This document shows positions 17,088-26,414 of a stretch of DNA of 64,000 nucleotides, one piece after another (the first letter of the stretch is position 1; every line of letters starts with the position of its first letter). Both the position numbers and the translations under genes were made by a program. Source of the stretch: Lysinibacillus boronitolerans JCM 21713 = 10a = NBRC 103108 (GTDB taxonomy: Bacteria; Bacillota; Bacilli; Bacillales_A; Planococcaceae); NCBI RefSeq assembly GCF_000772935.1, contig NZ_JPVR01000075.1, forward strand, positions 124,001 through 188,000. The letters are read 5' to 3'. The notes below the pieces were generated by a model that worked only from the letters and a program-made list of their open reading frames with translations, made no database searches and was not told the DNA's origin.

Positions 17088-18500
17088 ATGGGGCAACAAA
17101 CGCATTTACAAAGAGGATTAAAGAAGCGGCATATGACGATGATTGCGATTGCCGGTGTAATCGGTGCTGGACTATTTATGGGGAGTGGCTCGGTCATTAA
17201 CTTAGCTGGTCCAGGGGCAATTTTATCGTATATATTTGCAGGAATTATCGTTGTATTAGTTATGCGTATGCTAGGTGAGATGGCGGCAGTCAATCCAACG
17301 AGTGGATCGTTTGCTCACTATGCACATGAAGCCATTGGTCCGTGGGCAGGTTTTATGATTGGATGGTTATATTGGTTTTTCTGGGTAATCGCCATTGCTT
17401 TAGAGGCAACAGCAGCAGCTGCCATTATTCAATATTGGTATGATGGGATTCCTTTATGGCTATTAAGTCTGTTCTTAACTGTAGCGCTTACGTTAACAAA
17501 TGTTCTTTCTGTCAAAGCTTTTGGTGAGTTTGAGTATTGGTTCTCTCTTATTAAGGTTGCAAGTATAGTCGTTTTTCTAGGTCTGGGTGCCTTTATTATC
17601 TTTGGTATCGCTCCAAACTTTACTGCTGTTGGTATGACCAACTTAGTTGGGCAGGGTGGTTTTTTACCAAATGGTTTTGGTGCTGTTCTAATGGGTGTCG
17701 TTATCGTTATTTTTTCATTTATGGGGACAGAAATCGTTGCGATTGCTGCTGGTGAATCGGATGAACCGTTAGCTGCTGTCACAAAAGCTACCAATTCTAT
17801 TACTTGGCGTATTTTAATTTTCTATGTGGGCTCTATTGCAGTTGTAGTGACGCTATTACCTTGGCATTCCTCAGATATTTTAACAAGTCCTTATGTAGCG
17901 GTACTTGATTATATTGGTATTCCTGCAGCCGCACAAATTATGAATTTTGTTGTTTTAACTGCTGTATTATCATGTCTAAATTCAGCACTTTATGCTACAT
18001 CACGAATGGTATTTTCTTTAGCGGAAAAAGGAGAAGCGCCAAAAGCATTTTTAAAATTAAACAAAAATGGTGCACCTGTCAATGCCATACTTGCCGCAAC
18101 ATTTTTCTCGTATATTGCGGTCATTATGAATTACGTTTCGCCAGATAAAGTATTTATGTTTTTATTAAGTTCCTGCAGTGCCATTACGTTGATTCTTTAT
18201 TTAATCATTGCCTTTTCACAATTAAGAATGCGACGGAAGATTGAACAAGAAAATCCAGAGCTATTAAAGGTGAAAATGTGGCTATTTCCATATTTAACGT
18301 ATTTCACAATAATAGCAACAACAGCATTACTCATTGCCATGTTCTTTATAGAGTCAATGCGTTCACAAATTTTATTTACATGCGTTATTGTGGCCATTGT
18401 AATGATTTTCTATATGCTTACTCAAAAGAAAAAGGTGATTAAACAAGCCGATGAATCAAGTTCCCTATTCACAAAAGACGGGTTTGATTTTGAACAATAA
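17088..18500 (+). CDS. Amino acid permease (APC family, GABA permease-like)
   Basis: A 470-residue transporter of the AAT/APC superfamily with about 12 membrane segments. The signature block HMTMIAIAGVIGAGLFMGSG (about residues 14-33) and the FAHYAHEAIGPWAGF segment are typical of GABA/proline/aromatic amino acid permeases. The ATG at 17088 follows AGAGGTGA by 5 bases; the GTG at 17079 lies inside that site. The next gene starts 22 bases after the stop. Dehydrogenase and aminotransferase neighbours suggest uptake of an omega-amino acid such as beta-alanine or GABA. Confidence 0.9.
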   Translation: MGQQTHLQRGLKKRHMTMIAIAGVIGAGLFMGSGSVINLAGPGAILSYIFAGIIVVLVMRMLGEMAAVNPTSGSFAHYAHEAIGPWAGFMIGWLYWFFWVIAIALEATAAAAIIQYWYDGIPLWLLSLFLTVALTLTNVLSVKAFGEFEYWFSLIKVASIVVFLGLGAFIIFGIAPNFTAVGMTNLVGQGGFLPNGFGAVLMGVVIVIFSFMGTEIVAIAAGESDEPLAAVTKATNSITWRILIFYVGSIAVVVTLLPWHSSDILTSPYVAVLDYIGIPAAAQIMNFVVLTAVLSCLNSALYATSRMVFSLAEKGEAPKAFLKLNKNGAPVNAILAATFFSYIAVIMNYVSPDKVFMFLLSSCSAITLILYLIIAFSQLRMRRKIEQENPELLKVKMWLFPYLTYFTIIATTALLIAMFFIESMRSQILFTCVIVAIVMIFYMLTQKKKVIKQADESSSLFTKDGFDFEQ

Positions 18501-18522
18501 GACGATGAAGGAGTGGTCCTAT

Positions 18523-20052
18523 ATGACAGTTCAGCAAGAAATGAAAACGCTAACACATTTTATCAAAGGAGAAGAGGTAGCAGGAACAAGTAACAGATTC
18601 TCTGAAGTATTCAATCCGTCAACAGGTGAGGTCATTGCAAGAGTACCCCTTGCTTCAAGAGATGAGGTAAAGCATGCTATTCAGCTTGCAAAGGAAGCCT
18701 TTCCAGCATGGAAAAAAACATCAATTGGGAAGCGGGTAGAAGTATTACATCGATTCCGTCAGCTGTTAGTAGAAAGACAGGAAGAGCTTATCAATGTGAT
18801 TTGCCAGGAAAGTGGAAAAACTAAGGAAGATGCGAAAGGTGAAATTGTTCGTGGTATTGAATCTGTAGATATGGCAATCAGTGCCCCACAAATGCTAAAA
18901 GGAGAGTACTCGGTCAATGTAGGTGGAAATATTAATGCTTTTTCTGCCAAATCGCCACTTGGTGTAGTAGCAACCATTGCACCATTTAATTTTCCTGTTA
19001 TGGTACCACTGGCTATTACAAGTATGGCTGTTGCGGTAGGAAATGCCGTTATTCTAAAGCCATCTGAACGTGTACCTATTTCAGCATTATATTTGAGCCA
19101 ATTATGGAAGGAGGCAGGTCTACCAGACGGTATTTGGACAGTGGTTAATGGAGATAAAGAGGCAGTCGATGAACTATTAGAAAACAAAGAGATTCAAGCA
19201 ATTTCATTTGTTGGCTCAACGCCTGTTGCTGAATATATCTATCAAACTGGGACAAAGCACAATAAACGTGTTGCGGCATTTGGTGGTGGAAAGAACTTTA
19301 TGATTGTAATGCCTGATGCCAATTTAGAACAGACAGCAAATGCCTTTTTAGGAGCAGCATATGGTGCAGCATCTCAGCGTTGCATGGCTATTTCTGGTGC
19401 ACTCGTTGTAGGGAAGGATACGGAGCAACGATTTACAGAAATATTGAAAAATAAAATATCCCAACTAAAGGTAGGGCCTTATACAGAGCAAGACGTCGAT
19501 TTTGGTCCTGTCATCACTAAACAATCAAAGGAAACGATTATACGTTATATCGATGGGGCGGTCAGTGAAGGAGCGAATCTTGTCATCGATGGAAGACATC
19601 CAAAAGTATGTGAATCATCAAATGGTTTTTATCTTGGTCCTACTCTACTTAATCATGTAGCACCAGAAATGACGATCTTCAAAGAGGAGGTCTTTGGTCC
19701 AGCACGTATTGTAGTGGGGGTTGACTCACTACAAGAGGCTATCGACTTAATAAATGATCATGAGCTTGGCAATGGTGTCACAATGTTTACAAGCAGCGGC
19801 GCAGCGGCGCGTAAATTCCAAGAAGAAATAGAAGTGGGCATGGTAGGAGTAAATGTACCAATACCAATTCCAGTTGGCTATCACAACTTTGGTGGATGGA
19901 AACGCTCTAAGTTCGGTGAAGGGCATATGTTTGGCCCAGATCAGGCGAGATTCTTTACAAAGGCAAAAACGATTTCTGAGCGCTGGCCAGATGAAACAGA
20001 AGATACAACAAGCTCCTTTGCGTTCCCGAGTAATAACGATGTGAAAAACTAA
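18523..20052 (+). CDS. mmsA: CoA-acylating (methyl)malonate-semialdehyde dehydrogenase
   Basis: A 509-residue aldehyde dehydrogenase of the methylmalonate-semialdehyde type. It converts malonic or methylmalonic semialdehyde, CoA and NAD to acetyl- or propionyl-CoA, CO2 and NADH. The catalytic Cys287 is in ASQRCMAIS. The usual ALDH general-base glutamate (ELGGK) is replaced: residues 253-258 read FGGGKN, as expected for CoA-dependent members. Other features are APFNFPVMVPL (153-163) and FVGSTPVAEY. AAGGAG lies 9 bases before the chosen ATG. With the next aminotransferase it can make acetyl-CoA from beta-alanine. Confidence 0.88.
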   Translation: MTVQQEMKTLTHFIKGEEVAGTSNRFSEVFNPSTGEVIARVPLASRDEVKHAIQLAKEAFPAWKKTSIGKRVEVLHRFRQLLVERQEELINVICQESGKTKEDAKGEIVRGIESVDMAISAPQMLKGEYSVNVGGNINAFSAKSPLGVVATIAPFNFPVMVPLAITSMAVAVGNAVILKPSERVPISALYLSQLWKEAGLPDGIWTVVNGDKEAVDELLENKEIQAISFVGSTPVAEYIYQTGTKHNKRVAAFGGGKNFMIVMPDANLEQTANAFLGAAYGAASQRCMAISGALVVGKDTEQRFTEILKNKISQLKVGPYTEQDVDFGPVITKQSKETIIRYIDGAVSEGANLVIDGRHPKVCESSNGFYLGPTLLNHVAPEMTIFKEEVFGPARIVVGVDSLQEAIDLINDHELGNGVTMFTSSGAAARKFQEEIEVGMVGVNVPIPIPVGYHNFGGWKRSKFGEGHMFGPDQARFFTKAKTISERWPDETEDTTSSFAFPSNNDVKN

Positions 20053-20085
20053 TGTAAGGAAAATAATAATGAGGGGTGTTTGGCG

Positions 20086-21438
20086 ATGACGCAGATCAAT
20101 CTTAAAAGTGATGTATTAGCAAAGGATGAGCAATATGTATGGCATTCGATGAAACCCTATAATCCGCAAGCCACGTATGTAGTAGAGAAATCTGATGGTG
20201 CAAAAATCACAGATACAGATGGTGCGGAATATATTGATGCGATGGCTGGGCTATGGTGTGTCAATGTTGGCTATGGTCGTAAAGAATTAGCGGATGCAGC
20301 ACATGAGCAAATGATGAAAAATGCTTACGCACCTTTATCTCAGGGACATTTACCAGCAGTCGAACTAGCCGAAAAACTTAATGAAATGCTTGGTGGAGAT
20401 TATGTTATTTTCTTCTCTAACAGTGGTTCAGAGGCGAATGAAACAGCTTTTAAAATAGCACGCCAATACCACCAGCAAAAAGGACAAAGCTCGCGCTATA
20501 AAATTGTCTCTCGCTACCGTGCTTATCATGGGAACTCCTTTGGGGCTTTAGCGGCAACAGGGCAGGCGGAGCGTAAATATAAATATGAGCCTCTATCACC
20601 TGGCTTTATCCATGTTGCACCACCTGATCAATACCGTGAGCATGAAAGTGATACTACTGCGCCATTAGATTTAGCGAGTGTAAAGGCCGTAGACAAAACG
20701 ATGACATGGGAGCTGGGCGACACAATTGCAGCGATGATCTTAGAGCCTATTATTACAGGTGGTGGTGTCATTATGCCTCCAGAAAACTATTTAAAAGGTA
20801 TTGAAGAAGTATGTAAAAAACACGGCGCTTTAATGATTGTGGATGAGGTTATTTGTGGCTTTGGTCGTACAGGAAAGCCATTTGGATTTATGAATTATGG
20901 TGTACAGCCTGATATTATTACCATGGCTAAAGGAATTACAAGTGCCTATTTACCATTATCAGCTACAGCAGTAAAGCGTGAAATATATGAGGCATTTACT
21001 GGATCAGATGCATACGGCTATTTCCGCCATGTAAATACATTTGGTGGCTCACCGGTGGCATGTGCAGTCGCATTAAAAAATATTGAGATTCTTGAGCAAG
21101 AGGCATTATTTGACCGTTCCAAGGAAGTTGGTGCAGCAACACTAAAAACATTGCAGCAAGAATTGCAGCAACACCCAAATGTGGGGGATGTACGAGGTAA
21201 GGGCTTATTGATTGGAATTGAATTAGTTGTAGATAAAATCTCGAAAGAACCTTTACCTGTGGAGAAAGTGAATGCAGTCATTGCAGCATGTAAAGGGCAA
21301 GGTGTCATCATTGGGAAAAATGGAGCTACTGTAGCAGGATTTAATAACGTCTTAACGTTATCGCCACCACTTAATATTGCACAAGAAGATCTTGACCGCA
21401 TACTTAGTGTGGTTGTGAATAGTATAAATACGCTATAG
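20086..21438 (+). CDS. Class III aminotransferase, probably omega-amino acid:pyruvate
   Basis: A 450-residue PLP transaminase of subgroup III. Its neighbours suggest beta-alanine (or GABA/taurine) as amino donor and pyruvate as acceptor, yielding malonic semialdehyde for the preceding dehydrogenase. Visible: AMAGLWCVNVGYG (52-64), SNSGSEANETAFKIA (111-125), YRAYHGNS (144-151), IVDEVICGFGRTG (251-263) with the PLP-contacting Asp253, and PLP lysine Lys282 in MAKGITSAY. The ATG lies 7 bases after GAGGGGTG. It closes the operon; a strong terminator follows. Confidence 0.88.
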   Translation: MTQINLKSDVLAKDEQYVWHSMKPYNPQATYVVEKSDGAKITDTDGAEYIDAMAGLWCVNVGYGRKELADAAHEQMMKNAYAPLSQGHLPAVELAEKLNEMLGGDYVIFFSNSGSEANETAFKIARQYHQQKGQSSRYKIVSRYRAYHGNSFGALAATGQAERKYKYEPLSPGFIHVAPPDQYREHESDTTAPLDLASVKAVDKTMTWELGDTIAAMILEPIITGGGVIMPPENYLKGIEEVCKKHGALMIVDEVICGFGRTGKPFGFMNYGVQPDIITMAKGITSAYLPLSATAVKREIYEAFTGSDAYGYFRHVNTFGGSPVACAVALKNIEILEQEALFDRSKEVGAATLKTLQQELQQHPNVGDVRGKGLLIGIELVVDKISKEPLPVEKVNAVIAACKGQGVIIGKNGATVAGFNNVLTLSPPLNIAQEDLDRILSVVVNSINTL

Positions 21439-21453
21439 TAACTATTCATGTAG

Positions 21454-21492
21454 GTTCTAAAAGCCATATCATAAGGGCTTTTAGAACTTTTA
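21454..21492 (+). terminator. Intrinsic terminator after the aminotransferase
   Basis: GTTCTAAAAGCC pairs with GGCTTTTAGAAC over a 10-base loop, followed by TTTTATT. Confidence 0.88.
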
Positions 21493-21557
21493 TTAATGGG
21501 CTTTGGAGCAACAATCAGCTGTAGGGAGCATTATTATAGCTCAATAAAAATAAATAT

Positions 21558-21572
21558 AAAATTCTGAAATTT
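21558..21572 (+). promoter_or_regulatory. CodY-like box 1
   Basis: AAAATTCTGAAATTT matches 12 of 15 positions of the CodY consensus AATTTTCWGAAAATT. CodY commonly represses peptide transport genes in Bacillales. Confidence 0.35.
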
Positions 21573-21629
21573 ATTAAAAAAATACTGGAAATATTAGATT
21601 TCATCGTTTATAGTTGTTAAAAATAATGA

Positions 21630-21644
21630 AATTTTCTGATAATA
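21630..21644 (+). promoter_or_regulatory. CodY-like box 2
   Basis: AATTTTCTGATAATA matches 13 of 15 positions of the CodY consensus. It lies 57 bases after box 1. Confidence 0.45.
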
Positions 21645-21680
21645 AAACAATGGTCTGAGAGGGAATATTTTTTTAATCAC

Positions 21681-21850
21681 TTATTTTCAGCAGTGGAATA
21701 AATATACCTTGTATTTTGAACTATACTTTCTGAGTTAAAAGCAATTGTGATAGTTGAGGAAGCAATATCTTTCCTGAATTGAATTGTCTAATCTTAAGAA
21801 AATATAGTTTATTTTTTGCCTATTTATTTTCATCAGTGGAGAAAATAAAT
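21681..21850 (+). repeat. Pair of direct repeats, operator-like
   Basis: TTATTTTCAGCAGTGGA (21681-21697) recurs as TTATTTTCATCAGTGGA (21824-21840), 16 of 17 identical, 143 bases apart. In the second copy TTATTTTC and GAAAATAA form an inverted repeat around the centre. This suits a dimeric regulator such as the ROK protein encoded in the cluster. Confidence 0.5.
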
Positions 21851-21926
21851 TCATTTTGGTAATTATATTTCTTAATTTAAGTTATAAGAAATATTTTTAT
21901 ATATTTTTACAAAGGGAGTAGATGAG

Positions 21927-23510
21927 ATGAATTATGTTAAAAAATTGGTTTTTGTAATTCTATGTACATTGCTTTTAGCGGCATGCTCAGAGAAAGACAA
22001 TTCTAACGCATCAAATACTGGGGACAAGTCTACTACAGAATCAGGTACAGCTAGTTCAAAAAATGAACTTGTTATCGCTGTAAATGAAAACTTTATTTCA
22101 ATGGATCCGCATAACACTGGGGATACAAATTCGAGTTCTGTACAGGAGACAATGCTAGAAGGATTGTTAGGCTTCGATGCAGATGGTCAAATTATTAAGG
22201 TTTTAGCAGATGATTATTCAATTAGTGAAGACGCTCTTGTCTATACGTTCAAACTTAAAGAAGGGGTTACTTTCCATGACGGGGAACAGTTTAATGCTGA
22301 GGCTGTAAAGGCCAACATTGAGCGAATCATGAATGATGAAAGCTTACGTTTATATTCTCGTGGTTTTAGCTTAATCAGCAATGTTGAAATTCTAGGCGAC
22401 TATGAAATTAAAGTTACTTTAAAAGAACCATATGGACCAATGATTACACGTTTCGGAGTTGCCAAAATGATTAGTCCAAAAATGATTAAAGAAAATTCAG
22501 CAGATATACCTAAAAAACCTGTTGGTACAGGTCCTTATAAATTTGTTGAATGGGTACAAGGAGATCATTTAACAATTGAAAACTTTGACGGCTACTGGGA
22601 TGGAGGAGAACGTGTTGCTAAAATCACCTATAAACCAGTGCCAGAAAATGGCTCACGCGTAGCGATGCTAAAAGCGGGTGATGCACAGGTTATCTATCCA
22701 GTGCCAGCTCAAAATATTGATGAGCTTTCTAATAGTAAAGGTGTAGAGGTAAATAAGGTCCCTTCTACAATTGCACACTACGTTTCATTAAATACCTATA
22801 AAAAACCTTTGGATGATATTAAAGTTCGACAAGCCTTTAACTATGCGGTGGACAAGGATGCTTATTTAAAAGTGGTGAATGCTGGACTAGGTTTACCATT
22901 AGACTCCATTATTCCTTCCAAAACCGTTTATTATAAGCAGCAAAAAATGTATGAACACAATATTGAAAAGGCAAAAGCATTATTGGCTGAGGCAGGCTAT
23001 CCTGATGGCTTCGATATTGAAATTTGGGGGAACACAAACTCAGATACGATGAAGGGTATGCAGTTTATTCAACAACAGTTAGGTCAAATCGGTGTAAAAG
23101 TAGAAATTAAATCAATGGAAGAAGGTACTTTATCAGACGAAATCTATGGTGCACAAACACCAGAGGATGCGAAATTACAAATGTGGTATGTGAGCTGGTC
23201 AGCCTATGCTTCGGATATAACGAATGCGACAAAGCCTCTTTTCCATAGCGTATCATTCCCACCGAATGGTGCAAATACAGCTTACTATCATAATACAGAG
23301 GCAGATCAATTAATGGATGAAGCTAACTCCATTTCAGATGTAGATCGCCAAGCTGAATTATATGAAAAGTTACAGGAAATTGTTTATCAAGATACACCTT
23401 GGATTTTCTTAGGGGTAGATGAGGTTGTATATGGTGTACGTTCAAATGTCAGCGGTGTGCAAGTAAACCCTACAGGTGGACTTGATGTGAAGAATGCCAA
23501 AGTCGAGTAA
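21927..23510 (+). CDS. Extracellular solute-binding lipoprotein, family 5 (peptide/opine type)
   Basis: A 527-residue binding protein of the DppA/OppA class. The signal peptide ends in LLLAAC, with lipidated Cys20, followed by a Ser/Asn/Thr-rich linker. The family-5 block YTFKLKEGVTFHDGEQFNAEAVKANI (about residues 106-131) is clear. Members bind di- or oligopeptides, nickel, opines, or in some species oligosaccharides, so the class does not fix the ligand. AAGGGAG lies 8 bases before the ATG. It heads a run of 11 same-strand genes ending at 33403. Confidence 0.9.
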   Translation: MNYVKKLVFVILCTLLLAACSEKDNSNASNTGDKSTTESGTASSKNELVIAVNENFISMDPHNTGDTNSSSVQETMLEGLLGFDADGQIIKVLADDYSISEDALVYTFKLKEGVTFHDGEQFNAEAVKANIERIMNDESLRLYSRGFSLISNVEILGDYEIKVTLKEPYGPMITRFGVAKMISPKMIKENSADIPKKPVGTGPYKFVEWVQGDHLTIENFDGYWDGGERVAKITYKPVPENGSRVAMLKAGDAQVIYPVPAQNIDELSNSKGVEVNKVPSTIAHYVSLNTYKKPLDDIKVRQAFNYAVDKDAYLKVVNAGLGLPLDSIIPSKTVYYKQQKMYEHNIEKAKALLAEAGYPDGFDIEIWGNTNSDTMKGMQFIQQQLGQIGVKVEIKSMEEGTLSDEIYGAQTPEDAKLQMWYVSWSAYASDITNATKPLFHSVSFPPNGANTAYYHNTEADQLMDEANSISDVDRQAELYEKLQEIVYQDTPWIFLGVDEVVYGVRSNVSGVQVNPTGGLDVKNAKVE

Positions 23511-23518
23511 TGAACAAT

Positions 23519-23548
23519 AAAAGGAATTGATGCTCGTCAATTCCTTTT
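23519..23548 (+). terminator. Attenuating hairpin after the binding-protein gene
   Basis: AAAAGGAATTGA pairs with TCAATTCCTTTT over six bases. The T run is short (TTTTCT), so read-through into the permease genes is expected, favouring the binding protein. Confidence 0.7.
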
Positions 23549-23576
23549 CTACAAAAATAGAAAGGAGGAAGGCAGC

Positions 23577-24500
23577 ATGTGGAAGTATATAGCAAGAAGA
23601 ACTGTTGAAATGATACCAATATTAATCGTCATTTCCATATTAACATTCTTATTTATTCATTTCATACCAGGTGACCCTGCAAGGTTAGTAGCTGGGAAGG
23701 ATGCCACGCTAGAAGATGTTGAAAACGTACGCCATGAGTTAGGTTTAGATAAACCCATTCTTAAACAATACGTGGATTATATGAAAAATCTTGTGACGGG
23801 TGAGCTTGGAACATCTTTAACAACAGGACTACCTGTCATAGATATGTTTAAAACAAGGTTTATGCCTTCTCTTCATCTTACTTTCCTTTCCATGTTTTGG
23901 GCTACATTAATGGGTTTGGTAATTGGTGTTGTTTCAGCCATCAATAAAAACAAATGGCCTGATTATTTTGGAATGGTAACGGCTGTTTCTGGTATTTCAA
24001 TTCCAGGATTTTGGCTGGGCTTATTATTGATTCAATTATTTTCAGTGCAGCTAGGGTTATTTCCAACAGGTGGATTAGATGGCTTTTCTAGTTATATTTT
24101 GCCCTCCTTGACCTTAGGGGCTGGCATTATGTCAATGATTGCTCGATTTACTCGCTCTTCTATGCTGGAAACGTTACAAGCAGATTTTATAAGAACAGGG
24201 AGAGCAAAAGGACTGAAAGAACACTCTGTTATTGTGACCCATGCTTTAAGAAATTCCTTAATTTCTGTGGTAACAGTAGCCGGCCTACAATTCGGATTTC
24301 TATTAGGAGGATCGGTGGTAGTGGAGACAGTCTTTAGTTTTCCAGGGATGGGACGACTTCTAATCGATTCGATTGCCTTTCGAGATTATCCCGTCATTCA
24401 ATCTGCACTGCTGTTATTTGCATTTGAATTTATTTTAGTCAATTTAATAGTTGATGTGCTTTATACCGTGTTAAATCCAAAAATCCAATTAAATTCTTAA
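23577..24500 (+). CDS. Peptide-type ABC transporter permease (DppB/GsiC-like)
   Basis: A 307-residue permease with six predicted membrane segments. It opens with the typical first helix MWKYIARRTVEMIPILIVIS and the FIPGDPARLVAG periplasmic block (about residues 29-41). The EAA loop is visible in FIRTGRAKGLKEHSVIVTHALRNS (about 202-225). AGAAAGGAGG lies about 9 bases before the ATG. The second permease starts 13 bases after its stop. Confidence 0.9.
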   Translation: MWKYIARRTVEMIPILIVISILTFLFIHFIPGDPARLVAGKDATLEDVENVRHELGLDKPILKQYVDYMKNLVTGELGTSLTTGLPVIDMFKTRFMPSLHLTFLSMFWATLMGLVIGVVSAINKNKWPDYFGMVTAVSGISIPGFWLGLLLIQLFSVQLGLFPTGGLDGFSSYILPSLTLGAGIMSMIARFTRSSMLETLQADFIRTGRAKGLKEHSVIVTHALRNSLISVVTVAGLQFGFLLGGSVVVETVFSFPGMGRLLIDSIAFRDYPVIQSALLLFAFEFILVNLIVDVLYTVLNPKIQLNS

Positions 24501-24513
24501 GGGAGGGAACAAA

Positions 24514-25410
24514 ATGACTTCACCAACTACTATGCAAAATAGCCAAGTGCAAAATACACAAAAAAAATACTCTCCTCTTAAAGAATTTTGGAAGTCTTTT
24601 AAAAAACAAAAGGCTGCTTTGGTAGCAAGTATCTTTATAGTGTTGTTAATTGTAGTCGCTTTTATTGGTCCTTATATCGCACCGTACGACCCTTTTGAAC
24701 CGAATTATGATGCTTTATTAGAGGGACCAAGTGCAAGTCATTTGGCAGGAACTGACGAGTATGGTCGAGATATTTTTAGTCGTTTGATAGTAGGTGCAAA
24801 AATATCCTTGATGGTGAGTTTTAGTGCCGTATTTTTAGGCTTAATACTAGGAACTATTTTAGGTTTAATTAGCGGTTACTTTGGTGGGTGGATTGACAAA
24901 ATCATCATGCGTAGCTGTGATGTATTGTTTTCATTCCCAGATTTATTATTAGCAATTGCCATTGTAGCCTTATTGGGTCCTGGTATTAATAATGTCATCA
25001 TTGCTGTGATGATCTTTAGTGTGCCATCTTTTGCACGTTTAGTCAGAGGTGCTACATTGAATGCGAAAGAGAATGTTTACGTAGAAGCAGCACAATCAAT
25101 GGGAGCTTCACATGTTAGAGTGCTGTGGAAACATATTTTCCCTGAAACCATTAGTGAATTAATCATTTTTGTCACAATGCGTATAGGAACAGCCATTTTA
25201 GCAGCTTCTGGTTTAAGTTTTTTAGGCTTAGGTGCAAGCCCTGAGATGCCTGAGTGGGGAGTAATGCTAAGTAGTGGGCGCGACTATTTAGGGACATCTT
25301 CGCACGTAGTCATCATGCCAGGCATTGCCATATTTTTAACCGTACTAGCATTTAACTTAATAGGTGATGGATTACGAGATGTCTTAGATCCAAAAATAAA
25401 AAATAATTAA
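24514..25410 (+). CDS. Peptide-type ABC transporter permease (DppC/GsiD-like)
   Basis: A 298-residue permease pairing with the previous one. It has the N-terminal cytosolic stretch, a first helix at about residues 35-58, the HLAGTDEYGRDIFSRLIVGA motif (about 77-96) that is diagnostic of DppC-type subunits, and an EAA loop VEAAQSMGASHVRVLWKHI (about 190-208). GGGAGGG lies 6 bases before the ATG. Confidence 0.9.
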   Translation: MTSPTTMQNSQVQNTQKKYSPLKEFWKSFKKQKAALVASIFIVLLIVVAFIGPYIAPYDPFEPNYDALLEGPSASHLAGTDEYGRDIFSRLIVGAKISLMVSFSAVFLGLILGTILGLISGYFGGWIDKIIMRSCDVLFSFPDLLLAIAIVALLGPGINNVIIAVMIFSVPSFARLVRGATLNAKENVYVEAAQSMGASHVRVLWKHIFPETISELIIFVTMRIGTAILAASGLSFLGLGASPEMPEWGVMLSSGRDYLGTSSHVVIMPGIAIFLTVLAFNLIGDGLRDVLDPKIKNN

Positions 25411-25421
25411 GGAGAATGCCT

Positions 25422-26414
25422 ATGCCAGAACATGTATTGCGAGTAAGTGACTTAGAAACGTCCTTTACGCGTGATAAAAGGGAAATCAAGATTTTAAGAG
25501 GTGTCAATTTTTCCATCCGTAAAGGAGAGATATTAGGCTTAGTGGGAGAATCGGGTAGTGGAAAAAGCTTAACATCGTTATCCATCATGCAATTATTTCA
25601 CGGTACTACAGGCAAAATCGTCAATGGCTCTATACATTTCAATGGACATGACTTGACGAAAATGTCCGAATCAGAAATTCGGAAGATTCGTGGCAAGCAA
25701 ATGGCCATGATTTTTCAAGAGCCCATGACCTCTTTAAATCCTGTCTTAAAAATAGGCAAGCAGTTAATGGAAGCAATTGAGATGCATTTAAAGCTGCCGA
25801 AGAACGAAAGTAAGCATCATGCAATCCAAATGCTAAAAAGCGTTGGCATAGGAAGAGCTGAGGAAATCATTTATGAATATCCACATCAGCTATCAGGAGG
25901 AATGCGCCAGCGAGTTATGATTGCAATGGCTATGGCCTGCCATCCTAATTTACTTATTGCTGACGAACCAACCACTGCGCTTGATGTCACGATACAAGCT
26001 CAAATTTTAGAGCTCATGAAAAAACTAAAGGAAGAAAATGAAACAGCTATTTTATTAATCACACATGATTTAGGTGTTGTAGCGGAAATGTGCGATAGAG
26101 TAGTTGTAATGTATGCAGGGCAGGTTGTAGAGGAAGCAGATGTCTTTGAGTTATTTGCTAGCCCCAAGCATCCCTATACAAAAGGTTTAATTGCATCCGT
26201 ACCGAAAATTGGTGATAACAAAGAAGTATTAGAATCTATTAATGGTCAAGTACCATCCCCACAAAATATGCCGAATGGTTGTAAATTTGCTCCACGATGT
26301 AATCAAGCGATGTCTATATGCCATCAGGAGAGTCCACCGACAGTAAAAATTTCAGCTACTCGCCAATGTAGCTGCTGGCTATATGTGAAAAAGGATGTGG
26401 AAGTAAATGCCTAA
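25422..26414 (+). CDS. Peptide-type ABC transporter ATPase (DppD-like)
   Basis: A 330-residue ATPase. Walker A is GESGSGKS, followed by the family-specific [11 protein letters not shown]-loop, the signature LSGGMRQR, Walker [13 protein letters not shown], and the C-terminal oligopeptide/dipeptide extension with Cys-containing [13 protein letters not shown], which holds an iron-sulfur cluster in some homologues. The ATG at 25422 is 7 bases after AAGGAG; the ATG at 25416 abuts the site. Its end overlaps the next ATPase gene by 8 bases. Confidence 0.92.
   Translation: MPEHVLRVSDLETSFTRDKREIKILRGVNFSIRKGEILGLVGESGSGKSLTSLSIMQLFHGTTGKIVNGSIHFNGHDLTKMSESEIRKIRGKQMAMIFQEPMTSLNPVLKIGKQLMEAIEMHLKLPKNESKHHAIQMLKSVGIGRAEEIIYEYPHQLSGGMRQRVMIAMAMACHPNLLIADEPTTALDVTIQAQILELMKKLKEENETAILLITHDLGVVAEMCDRVVVMYAGQVVEEADVFELFASPKHPYTKGLIASVPKIGDNKEVLESINGQVPSPQNMPNGCKFAPRCNQAMSICHQESPPTVKISATRQCSCWLYVKKDVEVNA

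Larger units (their letters stand above)
21493..21926 (+). other. Long AT-rich regulatory region ahead of the ABC/isomerase cluster
   Basis: About 430 bases without a gene, far more than a simple promoter needs. It holds two CodY-like boxes and a repeated element, annotated separately. No open frame with a ribosome site was seen. Confidence 0.7.

Noticed and set aside
17003-17293. Minus-strand frame of 96 codons across the permease start
   Set aside because: It is antisense to a well-supported APC transporter. The Ile/Pro-rich product is the usual complement of membrane helices.
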